NCBI RefSeq assembly: GCF_023073355.1
Contig: NZ_JADPJI010000002.1
Coordinates: forward strand, 744,001 to 808,000
From: Bradyrhizobium sp. 199
GTDB taxonomy: Bacteria; Pseudomonadota; Alphaproteobacteria; Rhizobiales; Xanthobacteraceae
Direction of reading: 5' to 3'
DNA length: 64,000 bases
Part shown: positions 50,246 through 59,829 of the stretch, piece by piece
Position numbering within the stretch: the stretch's first letter is position 1
Layout of the letters: every line of letters starts with the position of its first letter
Program-made: the position numbers and the translations under genes
Notes under the pieces: model-generated
What the model was told of the DNA's origin: nothing
The model's database searches: none
What the model saw: only the letters and a program-made list of their open reading frames with translations

Positions 50246-51736
50246 TCAGTCGGTGATGAAGCCGTAAGTGCCGCGGTAGTTCTTGGCCGGTTCGCTCCGG
50301 CCAGGCACGCCGTAGATGCGGTTGATGTTGCCGATCAGCTGTGCCTGCGGATCCGCGGACGGGGCAAAGCCGTCATCCGGTCGCGACAGGTCCTTTGGCG
50401 ACACCGCGCGAACGACGTAAGGCGTCACGATCAGGACCAGCTCGGTCGCGTTATTGACGAAGTCGCGGCTGCGGAACAGCGTGCCGAGGATCGGGAGCTG
50501 CATCAGTCCGGGCAGGCCGCTGACCGCCTGCTTGGTCTGCTGGTGGATCAGGCCGGCCATCGCCATTGCGCCGCCGGAGGGAATTTCCAGCGAGGTCTCC
50601 GCGCGGCGGGTCCTGATCGAGGGCACCGTCAGCGAGTTCACCGAGGTCGAGGTCACGGCCTGCGACAACGTGATCGCATTTTCGTTCGACAGCTCGGAAA
50701 CCTCGGTCATCACCCTCAGGCTGATCTTGCCTTCGCTCAGCACCACGGGGGTAAAGTTGAGCGAGATGCCGAACTTCTTGAAGCTGATCTGGGTGTTACA
50801 GACATGCGTGGTGGGGTCGCACGCATAGCCTGCCGGGACCGGAAATTCACCGCCGGCAAGGAACGTTGCCGATTCACCGGAGATCGCGGTCAAGTTCGGT
50901 TCGGCCAGCGTGCGGATCACACCCGCGGTTTCCATCGCGCGCAGGGTGGCCTGCACCGACGGCGCGCCGCCGAACTTCGTGGTCAGACTGTTGCCGTCCA
51001 CGAGGTTCTTGCCGAAAGCCGTGAACGGATTCGAGTTGGAGAAGGTCACCACGGAGGTGCCGTAGCTGAGGTTGGCGGTCAGGTCGATTCCGAGCTGCTT
51101 GACGATGTTGCGCTGGACCTCGGCCACCGTCACCTTGAGCATGACCTGGTCGCGGCCGCGGACCACGATCGAATTCACCACCTTGTCGGCGCCTCCGGCC
51201 AGGCGCGCGGCGAGATCGTTGGCCTGCTGCGCTTCCAAGGGGTTCGCCGCCGTTCCGGTCAGGACGATGCCGTCGCCGAGTCCGTCGATCTGGATGTCTG
51301 AATTGGGCAGGACCTGCTTCAGCGCGGCCCGCACGCCGTTGAGGTCGCGCTTGACCGCGATGTCATAGGCCGCGATCTGCTGACCGGCGGAATCGAAGAA
51401 CACGATATTGGTCTGGCCGACAGCGGCGCCGATGATGTAGGCGCGTTGTGCGGAGCGTACCACCGCATTGGCGATCTTGGGATCGGCGACCAGTACGTCC
51501 TTGATGTCCCGCGGCAGGTCGATCACGATGGACTTGCCGACGCCGAGCGAGAGGAAGCGCGCGTTCATCTGGCCGTCCGCGGTGGCCGACGCCACGGGGC
51601 GGTAATCGGCGGCGACAACGGGGGTCAGCACCGGATTGAGCGCCAGCGCGACAGCGGCCGAAAACGACAGGGCGCGGACCACGGAGGTTCGCATCGTCGC
51701 CATATCCACCCTGCATCTCATATCGACTGTCTTCAT
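50246..51736 (-). CDS. cpaC: Tad pilus secretin CpaC
   Basis: Outer-membrane secretin of 496 aa. A signal peptide spans about residues 15-43. An N-terminal pilus-assembly domain (LGVGKSIVIDLPRDIKDVLV then ADPKIANAVV) is followed by a BON-like part and the secretin domain with VPAGYACDPTTHVCNTQISF and PSGGAMAMAGLIHQQTKQAV. The start at 51736 overlaps the cpaB stop (ATGA), supporting it over a downstream ATG. It forms the pilus exit pore. Confidence 0.95.
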   Translation of the reverse strand: MKTVDMRCRVDMATMRTSVVRALSFSAAVALALNPVLTPVVAADYRPVASATADGQMNARFLSLGVGKSIVIDLPRDIKDVLVADPKIANAVVRSAQRAYIIGAAVGQTNIVFFDSAGQQIAAYDIAVKRDLNGVRAALKQVLPNSDIQIDGLGDGIVLTGTAANPLEAQQANDLAARLAGGADKVVNSIVVRGRDQVMLKVTVAEVQRNIVKQLGIDLTANLSYGTSVVTFSNSNPFTAFGKNLVDGNSLTTKFGGAPSVQATLRAMETAGVIRTLAEPNLTAISGESATFLAGGEFPVPAGYACDPTTHVCNTQISFKKFGISLNFTPVVLSEGKISLRVMTEVSELSNENAITLSQAVTSTSVNSLTVPSIRTRRAETSLEIPSGGAMAMAGLIHQQTKQAVSGLPGLMQLPILGTLFRSRDFVNNATELVLIVTPYVVRAVSPKDLSRPDDGFAPSADPQAQLIGNINRIYGVPGRSEPAKNYRGTYGFITD

Positions 51737-52539
51737 CGTGCTTTCGCCGTCTGACTTGGAATGCCGTAGCGAATGATCGAAACACCGTCGCGCTTCTGGG
51801 CGGATTCATCGAGCGTGATTTCGCTCATCTTGACGTCGACGATGCTGCGCAGCGCCAGCGACAGCGTGCCGCTCTGGCGGGCCGCCGAAAGCGTCGCGGT
51901 CTGCGCGGGATTGAGCTCGAGGGTGACGGTCTTCCCGACCACCGCGTTCTGGCCGTCCTTCTCCTTCGGCGCCTGATCGATGGCCAGGACACGGATATTG
52001 GCCAGGATGATCTCGGAGGTGACGACGTCGGGGGCGCCGCTGCTCTGGTCCGGGTTCTTCAACCGGCGTGTGAGAAGGACGTCGACGCGATCGTTGGGCA
52101 GGATGAAGCCGCCTGCACCGGTCTCCGGCGAGATCTCGGTCGAGATCGCCCGCATGCCGGTGGGCAGGATTGCCGCCATGAATCCGGAGCCTTCGGCCTT
52201 GACCAGCTTCTGGTCGCGAATCGGTTCACCCTGAATGAAGGGAGCGCGCGCGATCGAGCCGGTGACCTGGGTCGCCCCTTCGGGACGCTCGTTGCGGCGG
52301 ATGAAAGTGGCGCTGGCGGTCGCGGCCGGCCAGGTTTGCCATTGCACGTCTTCCAGCTTCACGGTCTGGCCGAGGCCGATGTCGTTCTTGGCGACGAGAA
52401 CGTCGACGGTGGGAAGCTGCGCGACCGGGGCCGGAGGCGGCGCAGAATTGTCAGAGCCGCTCGCCAGATACGCGGCGACGCCGCCGGCGCAGATGGCGAC
52501 CGTCAGGACGACAATGCGTGCCCTATTCATACGCTTCAC
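51733..52539 (-). CDS. cpaB: Pilus assembly protein CpaB/RcpC
   Basis: Protein of 268 aa with one N-terminal membrane segment (RIVVLTVAICAGGVAAYLAS) and an SAF/RcpC domain: VLVAKNDIGLGQTVKLEDVQ and MRAISTEISPETGAGGFILP then NDRVDVLLTRR are typical. CpaB sits in the periplasm beside the secretin. It is first of the cpaB-cpaC-cpaD-cpaE-cpaF-tadB-tadC run; the 118-bp gap to cpaA holds a CtrA-like box, so an internal promoter is possible. ATG at 52530 is an alternative start. Confidence 0.93.
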   Translation of the reverse strand: MKRMNRARIVVLTVAICAGGVAAYLASGSDNSAPPPAPVAQLPTVDVLVAKNDIGLGQTVKLEDVQWQTWPAATASATFIRRNERPEGATQVTGSIARAPFIQGEPIRDQKLVKAEGSGFMAAILPTGMRAISTEISPETGAGGFILPNDRVDVLLTRRLKNPDQSSGAPDVVTSEIILANIRVLAIDQAPKEKDGQNAVVGKTVTLELNPAQTATLSAARQSGTLSLALRSIVDVKMSEITLDESAQKRDGVSIIRYGIPSQTAKAR

Positions 52540-52632
52540 TTTCCAACAAACGCCGCGACGCTGCCGCCGCCGTAATCGGCAGTTGACCAGCTATTCGTCA
52601 AAGCATGGTTAATGAGGCGTATCTAAATCGCC

Positions 52633-52647
52633 TTAACGCCGGGTTTA
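52633..52647. promoter_or_regulatory. CtrA-like box between cpaA and cpaB
   Basis: On the minus strand the sequence reads TAAA-CCCGGCG-TTAA, 7 of 8 against TTAA-N7-TTAA. It lies about 94-108 nt upstream of the cpaB start at 52539. Confidence 0.35.
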
Positions 52648-52657
52648 CCCCGTGCGT

Positions 52658-53182
52658 TCAGCGCAGTGCGACGTGGGCGAGGTCGATGGCCTTCACCCAT
52701 TCGGTCTCCGGGTAGACCATCAACGCGCTCAGGGCGAGCGCGATGCCATAGGGGATGCCGCTCTCCTTGGCGTGCAGGCGCGCAAGCCAGGCCTGACCCG
52801 CCAGCCCGTAGGGCAGCGGCCATTGCCGGAACTGGAGCAGGAGCAGCGTCAGCGCGCCGCCGAACAGCGAGGCATAGAGCAGAAAGTTCATCAACTGCGC
52901 GAACCCGAACCAGAGCGCGACCGAGGCCGCGACCTTGGCGTCGCCGCCGCCGACCCAGCCCATCGCAAAGCAGGTAAAGGCCACGACCAGGACAAGCGCG
53001 CCGGCGCCGACATGACTGAGCATCTCGTAAGGTGCCATGCCACCGGCGAGGGCAAGTGCGAAGAAGCCTGCGACCAGCGCCAGCGACACACGGTTCGAGA
53101 TCGTCATCGTGAAGAGATCGCTCGCGGCGGCGAACGCCATCAGGGCCGGGAAGAGCAGAAGGCGCGCAAGGTCGAGGATCAT
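52658..53182 (-). CDS. cpaA: Prepilin peptidase CpaA
   Basis: Aspartic peptidase of 174 aa (A24 family) that cleaves the Flp prepilin. The two catalytic Asp lie in AASDLFTMTISNRVS near the N-terminus and in GGGDAKVAAS in the middle. Most of the rest is hydrophobic, with five to six membrane helices. The short length is normal for CpaA; no methylase domain. It lies between the pilin-proximal small gene and cpaB. Confidence 0.94.
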   Translation of the reverse strand: MILDLARLLLFPALMAFAAASDLFTMTISNRVSLALVAGFFALALAGGMAPYEMLSHVGAGALVLVVAFTCFAMGWVGGGDAKVAASVALWFGFAQLMNFLLYASLFGGALTLLLLQFRQWPLPYGLAGQAWLARLHAKESGIPYGIALALSALMVYPETEWVKAIDLAHVALR

Positions 53183-53304
53183 GGGCTGCGTCTTGAGGCC
53201 AGGGTTTGCCGCGGGAACCGGCGTCGGGCGATGCTAGCCGGCAGTGCTAAACAAACCGACAACGGCAGCGAGGCTCGCGGGCGGCAAAGCCGCAGAACGC
53301 GCGC

Positions 53305-53451
53305 TCACCAGAGGCTGGCAATGCGCGCGGCGAGCACGGTTGTTGCAAGCAGCAGCGCAAGGCAGACCCAATACACCGGCGAGCCGGCCTGCGCCGCCCC
53401 TGCCTCGTTCGCCGCGAGCGCGGCATCGGTTCTGTACTCGCGCAACGCCAC
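53305..53451 (-). CDS. Very small membrane protein (48 aa) between pilin and cpaA
   Basis: A GTG-initiated frame of 48 codons ending in TGA. The N-terminal 24 residues (ALREYRTDAALAANEAGAAQ and on) are soluble and Ala-rich; the rest, SPVYWVCLALLLATTVLAAR then IASLW, is a clear single membrane helix. It sits on the operon strand 122 nt before cpaA and just after the pilin terminator. I do not recognise a family. A coding helix placed so precisely argues for a real gene, but the start codon is uncertain. Confidence 0.5.
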   Translation of the reverse strand: MALREYRTDAALAANEAGAAQAGSPVYWVCLALLLATTVLAARIASLW

Positions 53452-53474
53452 TGGAACTCGCCGTCTTCAAAAAC

Positions 53475-53500
53475 AAAGGCCCCGGAGATCCGGGGCTTTT
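53475..53500 (-). terminator. Terminator after the Flp pilin gene
   Basis: GCCCCGG (53479-53485) and CCGGGGC (53490-53496) form a perfect stem with an AGAT loop, flanked by A and T runs. Read on the minus strand it ends in CCTTTGTTTTT, 20 nt after the pilin stop. It probably lets pilin mRNA exceed the downstream cpa message. Confidence 0.85.
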
Positions 53501-53519
53501 GCCGTCGTTCTTCGGTCGC

Positions 53520-53684
53520 TTACTTCAGCGACGTGCTGATCGAGGTGAACTTGGTGTTCAGCGTGGTGCCGAGATTGTTGACGACGGTGATGATGGCGAG
53601 CGCGATGCCGGCGGCGATCAAACCGTATTCGATGGCGGTGGCGCCGGATTCATCCTTCGCGAAACGTGCAATCAAGTTCTTCAT
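53520..53684 (-). CDS. Flp family type IVb pilin
   Basis: Prepilin of 54 aa. A basic leader (MKNLIARFAKDESG) precedes ATAIEYGLIAAGIALAIITV, the hydrophobic Flp core; the Gly before the mature Ala and the Glu five residues on are the cleavage and assembly signature. The ATG at 53684 is preceded by TGGAG; the frame is open upstream but is not pilin-like there. This is the major Tad pilus subunit. A strong terminator follows. Confidence 0.95.
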   Translation of the reverse strand: MKNLIARFAKDESGATAIEYGLIAAGIALAIITVVNNLGTTLNTKFTSISTSLK

Positions 53685-53820
53685 GAACAAAACTCCATCT
53701 GGGGTGAAGATCGCCTCGTTCGGCGCCGTCTTTGACCTCGTGACCATGAGAGCCGAGCTCTTTCGGTAGAGTTAATTCGATCAAGCAAACCCCATTCTGG
53801 CGCGATGCTTTCGCCCAGAG

Positions 53821-53835
53821 TGAATTTCGCCTTAA
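53821..53835. promoter_or_regulatory. CtrA-like box upstream of the Flp pilin gene
   Basis: TGAA-TTTCGCC-TTAA matches TTAA-N7-TTAA at 7 of 8 positions. It lies 137-151 nt upstream of the pilin ATG in the region shared with the divergent hydroxylase gene. Confidence 0.35.
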
Positions 53836-53954
53836 GGCAGCGGCTGCAATTCGCTCCGGTTCCAGATGCATCGTCAGCGCGGCGGCGACTTCACCCTCCC
53901 TTAAATTTAGCGGTGTAGGGGTAAGAGAACCGGAATCCGCGGAGAGAGGCGACG

Positions 53955-54782
53955 ATGTCGAGCCTGCCCATGCTAGTCGCCCTGATGCTCGGCGAGACCA
54001 TCGTGAAGGTGATCCCCGTCACCTTCGTGCTCGCGGCCGTCTTCACCGTGCTCGAGCATTTCTGGGCCTGCAATCCCGGCAAGCCGTGGTGGCGCAAGCG
54101 GGAGATCATCACCGATATCTGTTACTGGTTCTTCGTTCCGGTGTTCGCCCGCACCATGCGGATCGGACTTCTGATCGTCGGCGCCAGCGCAATCTTCAAC
54201 ATCCACGATGCCGACGGGCTCATCGCCTTCTACGACAACGGCCATGGTCCGCTGGCGCAGCTGCCCCTGTGGCTGCAGGCCGTGCTATTCCTGATGCTGT
54301 CTGATTTCATGCTGTATTGGCTGCACCGGCTTTTCCATGACGGCGGCTTCTGGAAGTACCACGCGGTCCATCACTCCTCGGAGGAAATCGGGTGGATTTC
54401 CGCGGCCCGCTTCCATCCCGTCAATCTCATGCTCGGGACGATCAGCGTCGACGTCGTGCTGCTGATGGCCGGCATCTCACCGAACGTCATGATCTGGGTC
54501 GGCCCGTTCACCACCTTCCATTCGGCCTTCGTGCACGCCAACCTGAACTGGACCTTCGGACCGTTCAAATATTTGCTGGCAACGCCGGTTTTCCACCGTT
54601 GGCACCACACCTCGCTCCAGGAGGGTGGCAACACCAATTTCGCGGGAACGTTCCCCATTTGGGACGTGCTGTTCGGCACCTTCCGGATGCCGGAGGGACG
54701 GCTGCCGCAGGACTACGGCAAGGACGAAGCCACCATGCCGAAGGAGTTCGGGGGCCAACTGGCCTATCCGTTCCGCCGCTAG
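53955..54782 (+). CDS. Sterol desaturase/fatty acid hydroxylase family protein
   Basis: Membrane di-iron enzyme of 275 aa. Helices span about residues 15-35, 55-80 and 105-123. The histidine clusters are HRLFH (124-128), HAVHH (136-140) and HRWHH (214-218), with a lone HPVN in between; together they bind the two irons. Such enzymes hydroxylate or desaturate lipids. It interrupts the pilus genes but has no known link to pili. Confidence 0.93.
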   Translation: MSSLPMLVALMLGETIVKVIPVTFVLAAVFTVLEHFWACNPGKPWWRKREIITDICYWFFVPVFARTMRIGLLIVGASAIFNIHDADGLIAFYDNGHGPLAQLPLWLQAVLFLMLSDFMLYWLHRLFHDGGFWKYHAVHHSSEEIGWISAARFHPVNLMLGTISVDVVLLMAGISPNVMIWVGPFTTFHSAFVHANLNWTFGPFKYLLATPVFHRWHHTSLQEGGNTNFAGTFPIWDVLFGTFRMPEGRLPQDYGKDEATMPKEFGGQLAYPFRR

Positions 54783-54853
54783 CATTGGAATATCGGGCCG
54801 CAAACGCCGGTCCGTTCAAACAATAGTCGGCGAGTTTGCGGAACGTTCACGAA

Positions 54854-54868
54854 TTAAAGGCAGGTTAC
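54854..54868. promoter_or_regulatory. CtrA-like box upstream of the CpaC N-domain protein
   Basis: TTAA-AGGCAGG-TTAC, 7 of 8 against the CtrA consensus, ending 70 nt before the ATG at 54939. Confidence 0.45.
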
Positions 54869-54938
54869 CCGGGTCGGGCACTGGCTCCGCTTGTTTCTGG
54901 TCGCTTCTGCCGGTTTGTGTCGTCCCGGGGGTAAGAGT

Positions 54939-55436
54939 ATGCGTAAAGAATTGCTGCGCCGTCATGCGCGCGTCTGTCTTCTGGTTGCCGCCGCAGTGCT
55001 GGCATCGCCGGTTGCCGGCCTCGCCGAGCCCACCGCCGACACCATCGCCGTCAATGTCGACCAGGCCAAGCTGGTGCGGCTGCCCGGCAAGGTAGCCACC
55101 ATCGTGGTCGGCAATCCCCTGATCGCGGACGTCACCCTTCAACCCGGCGGCATGATCGTCGTGACCGGCAAGGGCTATGGTGCCACCAATTTCATCGCGC
55201 TCGACCGGAGCGGCGAGATTTTGGTCGACCGCCAGATCCAGGTCGAAGGTCCGAGCGACCGGCTCGTCACCGTCTATCGCGGAGTCGAGCGCGAGTCCTA
55301 CAGCTGCGTACCGCTTTGCCAGCGTCGCGTGACGCTCGGCGACAGTGACACCTACTTCAACAACACGATGAGCCAGGCCGGTTCGCTGAGCAGCAGTGCC
55401 AGCGGCAACGCCAGTGCGGGCACCAAACCTAACTAG
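54939..55436 (+). CDS. Stand-alone pilus assembly N-terminal-domain protein (CpaC-like, no secretin domain)
   Basis: Exported protein of 165 aa. A signal peptide (about residues 1-28) precedes a domain matching the N-terminal region of CpaC: VDQAKLVRLPGKVATIVVGN then PLIADVTLQPGGMIVVTGKG. It stops after this domain and ends in a tail with a Cys pair (SCVPLCQRR) and a Ser/Ala-rich end. No secretin part follows and the stop looks natural, not a frameshift. It may act as a periplasmic partner of the secretin or of TadE/TadG. It precedes the pseudopilin genes. Confidence 0.85.
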   Translation: MRKELLRRHARVCLLVAAAVLASPVAGLAEPTADTIAVNVDQAKLVRLPGKVATIVVGNPLIADVTLQPGGMIVVTGKGYGATNFIALDRSGEILVDRQIQVEGPSDRLVTVYRGVERESYSCVPLCQRRVTLGDSDTYFNNTMSQAGSLSSSASGNASAGTKPN

Positions 55437-55543
55437 CCAGGTCGATTGCGGGGCTGACCCGGGCAGGATCGCCTGGTCCGGCCTCGGGCATTTTCGGATG
55501 TCAGGCGAGGTCTCCGCGCGCGGTCTTTGCGGGCCTCGCATGG

Positions 55544-55558
55544 CTAACGCATCCTTAA
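55544..55558. promoter_or_regulatory. CtrA-like box upstream of the TadE-like gene
   Basis: CTAA-CGCATCC-TTAA followed by C, 7 of 8 against TTAA-N7-TTAA with the preferred trailing C. It ends 61 nt before the ATG at 55620. Confidence 0.45.
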
Positions 55559-55619
55559 CGATGCGGTTCGCCGGGCCTGAACCGCCGGCAACACTTAAAC
55601 AATCAGTTTTAGCTATTGA

Positions 55620-56240
55620 ATGAAGCAGAGGATCGCCGCTGCTGGGGAATTTGTCGCGATGGCATCGCTTCCACCTACGAGGTTCACGCTCCGCAAAGTG
55701 CTGTCCCGGTTTCGGGGCAGCCGCCGCGGCTCCGCCGCCGTCGAGTTCGCGCTGGTCGCTCCGATTTTCTTCGCGCTGCTGTTCGCCATCATCGAGACGG
55801 CGCTGGTGTTCTTCGCAGGCCAGGTGCTGGAGACCGTCACCCAGAATTCTGCGCGTGCCATTCTGACCGGCCAGGCGCAAGCGCAGGGCGGCTCGGTTGC
55901 AGCCTGTCAGACGACGCCCAACGTGGTCGCGGCGTGCGATCAGACCACGTTCAAGACCTATGTCTGCAGCCAGATCCCGGCGCTCTTCGATTGCAGCAAG
56001 CTTTACGTCGACGTGGTGAGTACCAGTTCCTTCACGACGCTGAGCCTCGCCAGTTACGGTGATTCCTGCAACTTCAATCCGGTCGGCGTGCAATACAACC
56101 CCGGCAACTCCAGCCAGGTCGTCGTCGTGCGGCTGTTCTATCAGTGGCCGCTCTTCGTCACCGGCCTCGGCTACAACATCGGTTGCAGCAGCAAGCGACT
56201 GCTGGTGGCGACCGCAGCCTTCAAGAACGAACCCTTCTGA
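55620..56240 (+). CDS. TadE/TadG-like pseudopilin (first of two)
   Basis: Protein of 206 aa. After a basic N-terminus (FRGSRRGSAAVEFALVAPIF) comes a single hydrophobic helix, the TadE-like signature with Glu at position +5 of the helix. The periplasmic part has several Cys (ACDQTTFKTYVCSQIPALFD then CSKLY) that could form disulfides. Minor pseudopilin of Tad systems. It is 5 nt upstream of a second, similar gene. Confidence 0.88.
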   Translation: MKQRIAAAGEFVAMASLPPTRFTLRKVLSRFRGSRRGSAAVEFALVAPIFFALLFAIIETALVFFAGQVLETVTQNSARAILTGQAQAQGGSVAACQTTPNVVAACDQTTFKTYVCSQIPALFDCSKLYVDVVSTSSFTTLSLASYGDSCNFNPVGVQYNPGNSSQVVVVRLFYQWPLFVTGLGYNIGCSSKRLLVATAAFKNEPF

Positions 56241-56245
56241 CGCAG

Positions 56246-56878
56246 ATGGATCTGAGCGGACCAATGCAGGCGATTGCGAATTTCTTGAAGAATGCCCGCT
56301 GCTCGGTGCGCGACTTCGTCGCCGACAGGCGCGCGCTGGCGGCGACTGAATTCGCGGTCATCGTGCCGCTGATGCTGGTGATGTTCTTCGGTACGGTCGA
56401 ATTCTCGTCGGCCGTGGCGATTGATCGCAAAGTCACATTGATTGCGCGGACACTGTCCGATCTGACTTCGCAGTCGACGACGCTGACCGATTCAGACATG
56501 CAGAACACGTTCACGGCAAGCATCTCGATCATCATGCCTTACGACGCTACGCTCGTGAAAGGCTCGATCTCCCAGATCTATATCGATGCCAACAGCATTG
56601 CCACCGTCCAGTGGAGCAAGGCCGGCACCATTGCGAGCGGCGCGACGCAAGCGACGCTGGCGACCTCGGTTCGGAAGGCCGGCGACAAGGTGACAAGTGA
56701 GCTTCCCTCGACGCTGTTGATTCCGTCGACCTACCTCATCCTCAGCGAGGCGAGCTACATTTACAAACCTTCCGTGGGCTACGTGCTGAAGGCGAGCATC
56801 CCGCTGAGCGATCTCTCCTACACGCGGCCGCGCCAGGTCACCTGCGTCCCCTACAACAATGTGCCGTCCTCGTGCTGA
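56246..56878 (+). CDS. TadE/TadG-like pseudopilin (second of two)
   Basis: Protein of 210 aa with the same layout: a basic N-terminus, then ALAATEFAVIVPLMLVMFFG as the pseudopilin helix, and a periplasmic domain of about 150 residues ending PYNNVPSSC. It lacks the von Willebrand A region of the longer TadG proteins. ATG 56246 was chosen; ATG 56264 is possible. It ends at a strong terminator. Confidence 0.85.
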   Translation: MDLSGPMQAIANFLKNARCSVRDFVADRRALAATEFAVIVPLMLVMFFGTVEFSSAVAIDRKVTLIARTLSDLTSQSTTLTDSDMQNTFTASISIIMPYDATLVKGSISQIYIDANSIATVQWSKAGTIASGATQATLATSVRKAGDKVTSELPSTLLIPSTYLILSEASYIYKPSVGYVLKASIPLSDLSYTRPRQVTCVPYNNVPSSC

Positions 56879-56903
56879 CATCCGCGAGCAGGCCCCCACA
56901 ATG

Positions 56904-56938
56904 AAAAAGGCCGTGCGTCGCGCACGGCCTTTTTGTTT
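56904..56938. terminator. Bidirectional rho-independent terminator
   Basis: AAAAAGGCCGTGCG (56904-56917) and CGCACGGCCTTTTT (56921-56934) form a perfect 14-bp stem with a TCG loop. T runs on both strands let it end the pseudopilin transcript and the convergent cold-shock gene. Confidence 0.92.
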
Positions 56939-56980
56939 TCGTGGGTTGGCGCAAGCCGATCGGGCCAAGCGCCCGGCGGT

Positions 56981-57193
56981 TCAGCCTGCGTCGCGCAGGT
57001 TGTCCGCTGCCGACTTGCCGGAACGGCGGTCGGCCACGATCTCGTAGGAGACCTTCTGACCTTCACGCAGCGTGCCGAGGCCTGCGCGCTCGACAGCGCT
57101 GATGTGGACGAACACGTCCTGGCCGCCATCGTCGGGCTGAATGAAGCCGAAGCCTTTGGTCGCGTTAAACCACTTCACGGTTCCCATGCTCAC
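56981..57193 (-). CDS. Cold-shock family protein (CspA-like)
   Basis: Single cold-shock domain of 70 aa. The RNA-binding motifs [20 protein letters not shown] (RNP1) and [10 protein letters not shown] (RNP2) are complete. The GTG at 57193 has AGAAGGGA 8 nt upstream; an ATG two codons later is an alternative. It binds single-stranded RNA and acts as an RNA chaperone. Third gene of the DEAD helicase, IF-1, CSP series on this strand. Confidence 0.95.
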   Translation of the reverse strand: MSMGTVKWFNATKGFGFIQPDDGGQDVFVHISAVERAGLGTLREGQKVSYEIVADRRSGKSAADNLRDAG

Positions 57194-57455
57194 GGGGGTA
57201 GTCCCTTCTCAGATAACACAATGTTGGAGCCCGCTCGCGCAGGCCGGTTAGATCGAATTTTTGGAAGGGTCGTCAGCGTGTCTGAACCGGCTGTACCGGT
57301 GGATGCTAATGTCGTCCGGCCGAAAATCGATAATTCATTTTATCGGAATTGAGGCCCTAAAACAATCCGGCCTTGCACGATTTTTTGATCCGCCGCGGGG
57401 TCCACGGCGGATCGACAGGCAGATCGGAATCTGCCGCACTCACGCCAGCAACCGC

Positions 57456-57743
57456 CTAGCGACGGCGGAACTGGCCGCCGCGCTGGCCCGGACGAGGCGG
57501 TCCACCCGCCCCGCTGGGACGTTCGTCCTTGTGGCGGAAAATCAGCCGGCCCTTCTCGAGGTCATAGGGCGACATCTCCACCGTCACGCGGTCGCCCGCC
57601 AGCGTCTTGATGCGGTTCTTCTTCATCTTGCCGGCGGTATAGGCCACGATCTCGTGTCCGGCGTCGAGTTGCACGCGGTAGCGGGCGTCGGGGAGGATTT
57701 CGGTGACCAGTCCTTCAAACTGGATCAGCTCTTCCTTAGCCAT
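57456..57743 (-). CDS. infA: Translation initiation factor IF-1 with C-terminal basic extension
   Basis: IF-1 of 95 aa. Residues 1-72 are the S1-like fold ([40 protein letters not shown] then [14 protein letters not shown]). A further 23 residues, [20 protein letters not shown] then QFRRR, form a Gly/Arg/Pro-rich basic tail absent from the standard 72-residue protein. It binds the A site of the 30S subunit. It lies 24 nt downstream of the helicase gene, so the two are probably co-transcribed. Confidence 0.95.
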   Translation of the reverse strand: MAKEELIQFEGLVTEILPDARYRVQLDAGHEIVAYTAGKMKKNRIKTLAGDRVTVEMSPYDLEKGRLIFRHKDERPSGAGGPPRPGQRGGQFRRR

Positions 57744-57767
57744 GTGGGGGTCTCCAGTCGTGGACTG

Positions 57768-59327
<1,560 letters not shown>

Positions 59328-59738
59328 GTCAAAAGCGGGCGCCCGGCGCATTCAGCGCGGCGCGCGCAAGAGGGTGTCGAGAAGACACCTGCGTGTTTAG
59401 GGTGTCGGACGGCTTGGGAGATGGGGCAAGCCAGAGGCCCGTAGGGGCTTAAGAACACGCGGCTCGCAACGACCTGCTGATTCGCAAGAGGTCTCGGCTG
59501 CTCATATGGAACATCGAGCGGGCGGTTTCAAGGCAGCCGCGCTTGAAATTGCGATTGCGGTGCAGAAATAGTTATGCCGGAAATTTAGCCAGATTTGACG
59601 ATGCGCTCAAAAAATAGACAGTCTGCCGCTTTGGCATACATCTGGAATGCTCAAGATTTGAGCTCATTGTTGATGGCGAAAGTTTGATTTCAGGCGATTA
59701 GTTCAATGAAAACAGGTCGTTAATGGGTGTCCAGTCCA
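59328..59738. other. Leader and divergent promoter region between helicase and urtA
   Basis: About 410 bp without a gene, AT-richer from 59560 on. A 15-bp palindrome GCTCAA-GAT-TTGAGC lies at 59649-59663, 76 nt before the sigma-54 site. It does not match the NtrC consensus. The helicase-proximal half probably forms its 5' leader. Confidence 0.4.
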
Positions 59739-59753
59739 TGGCACGGTTCTTGC
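59739..59753 (+). promoter_or_regulatory. Sigma-54 promoter of the urt operon
   Basis: TGGCACG-GTTC-TTGC matches the RpoN consensus TGGCACG-N4-TTGC exactly; GG (59740-59741) and GC (59752-59753) are 10 nt apart, as required. Transcription would start near 59765, leaving about 65 nt of leader before urtA. Implies activation by an NtrC-type protein under nitrogen limitation. Confidence 0.85.
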
Positions 59754-59829
59754 GAATCCGTTAATCGCAGGCGGCCGTGGGGCCGTTTCGCAGCGTTTTT
59801 CACGTCTGCGTCAGGGAGAAGAGACACTC

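Noticed and set aside
59549..59564. TTGCGATTGCGGTGCA as NtrC site for the urt promoter
   Set aside because: Only the right half (GGTGCA) fits; the left half does not match TGCAC, so it was not listed as a site.
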